From assembly GCA_900768735.1 (NCBI GenBank), contig CAAGDZ010000120.1, positions 1 through 6,729 on the forward strand: a stretch of DNA of 6,729 nucleotides, given 5' to 3'. The translations under genes were made by a program, and so were the position numbers. This stretch comes from Oscillospiraceae bacterium. GTDB lineage: Bacteria; Bacillota; Clostridia; Oscillospirales; Ruminococcaceae. Of this stretch, positions 6,586 to 6,729 are shown in pieces (position 1 is the stretch's first letter; each line of letters begins with the position of its first letter). The notes beneath the pieces were generated by a model that had not been told where the DNA came from, did not search any database, and saw only the letters and a program-made list of their open reading frames with translations.

Positions 6586-6596
6586 TGAATTATAAT
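6568..6596 (+). promoter_or_regulatory. Housekeeping-type promoter TTGAAC-17-TATAAT
   Basis: TTGAAC (6568-6573) and TATAAT (6591-6596) are separated by exactly 17 nt, close to the sigma-70/sigma-A consensus. Initiation would fall near 6603, giving a leader of about 35 nt to the ATG at 6638. It separates the last gene from the ECF operon as its own transcription unit. Confidence 0.7.
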
Positions 6597-6637
6597 AATG
6601 TAATATAAGGCAGGAAAAATCAAAGGGGCATTGCTTA

Positions 6638-6710
6638 ATGTTTTACGTTATTGAATATGTCAACAAAACCAATGAAGTAAAATATTATCTTACCGATTGT
6701 GCAGGAGTAT
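6638..6710 (+). CDS. Start of an unrecognised gene (3' truncated by contig end)
   Basis: The ATG at 6638 follows AAAGGGG (6622-6628) with 9-nt spacing and the strong promoter at 6568-6596, so it is a credible gene start. It encodes MFYVIEYVNKTNEV and ten further residues ending TDCAGV before genomic sequence stops at 6710. The apparent TAG at 6710-6712 is made by one genomic T and the first two adapter bases, so it is not a real stop and the gene continues beyond the contig. Too little is visible to name a family. Confidence 0.6.
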
Positions 6711-6729
6711 AGATCGGAAGAGCACACGT
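6711..6729 (+). other. Illumina TruSeq adapter remnant (artefact)
   Basis: The last 19 bases, AGATCGGAAGAGCACACGT, are identical to the beginning of the standard Illumina TruSeq read-through adapter. They end the window exactly, as expected when an untrimmed short-insert read is assembled into a contig end. These bases should be removed from the biological sequence. Confidence 0.97.

Overview
The window looks like the end of a contig from a gut-type anaerobic Gram-positive bacterium of the Clostridia, possibly a Ruminococcaceae-like lineage. This rests on protein style (an NPxTG sorting signal, DUF4430, cadherin-like and helical surface domains, a Group I ECF transporter), GTG starts with strong Shine-Dalgarno sequences, and mixed codon use. 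The species cannot be fixed from the sequence. All convincing genes are on the + strand, and the long minus-strand frames are shadows. No tRNA, rRNA, CRISPR array or insertion sequence is visible.

Layout. 1-1998: 3' part of a large secreted surface protein, entering the window inside a DUF4430 (transcobalamin C-terminal-like) domain. It continues through a cadherin-like beta-sandwich, a short helical domain and an alpha/alpha-toroid (prenyltransferase/cobalamin-binding-protein-like), and ends in an acidic Asn/Ser stalk and an NPATG wall-sorting signal. 1999-2101: short gap with a perfect 10-bp inverted repeat plus T-run (likely terminator) that encloses a possible promoter. 2102-3049: membrane-tethered protein with a long Ser/Thr/Ala stalk and one C-terminal DUF4430 domain. 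3067-3930: EcfT-type membrane subunit of an ECF transporter. 3912-6509: a single polypeptide fusing both ECF ATPases to four extra membrane helices and an S-component. 6510-6637: gap with a near-consensus promoter. 6638-6710: first 24 codons of an unrecognised gene. 6711-6729: Illumina adapter sequence, not genomic DNA.

Reading of the system. The four main genes lie in order from outside to inside: a wall-anchored capture protein, a membrane-tethered DUF4430 protein, and a dedicated importer. The alpha/alpha-toroid and DUF4430 folds are the two halves of mammalian intrinsic factor and transcobalamin, and the S-component, duplicated ATPase and T-subunit resemble the predicted cobalamin-type CbrT/CbrU/CbrV ECF set. 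The best hypothesis is therefore a Gram-positive corrinoid (vitamin B12-type) capture-and-import locus with an intrinsic-factor-like surface receptor. The folds and transporter type are well supported. The substrate is inference: no cobalamin riboswitch is visible, and the region upstream of the first gene lies outside the window.
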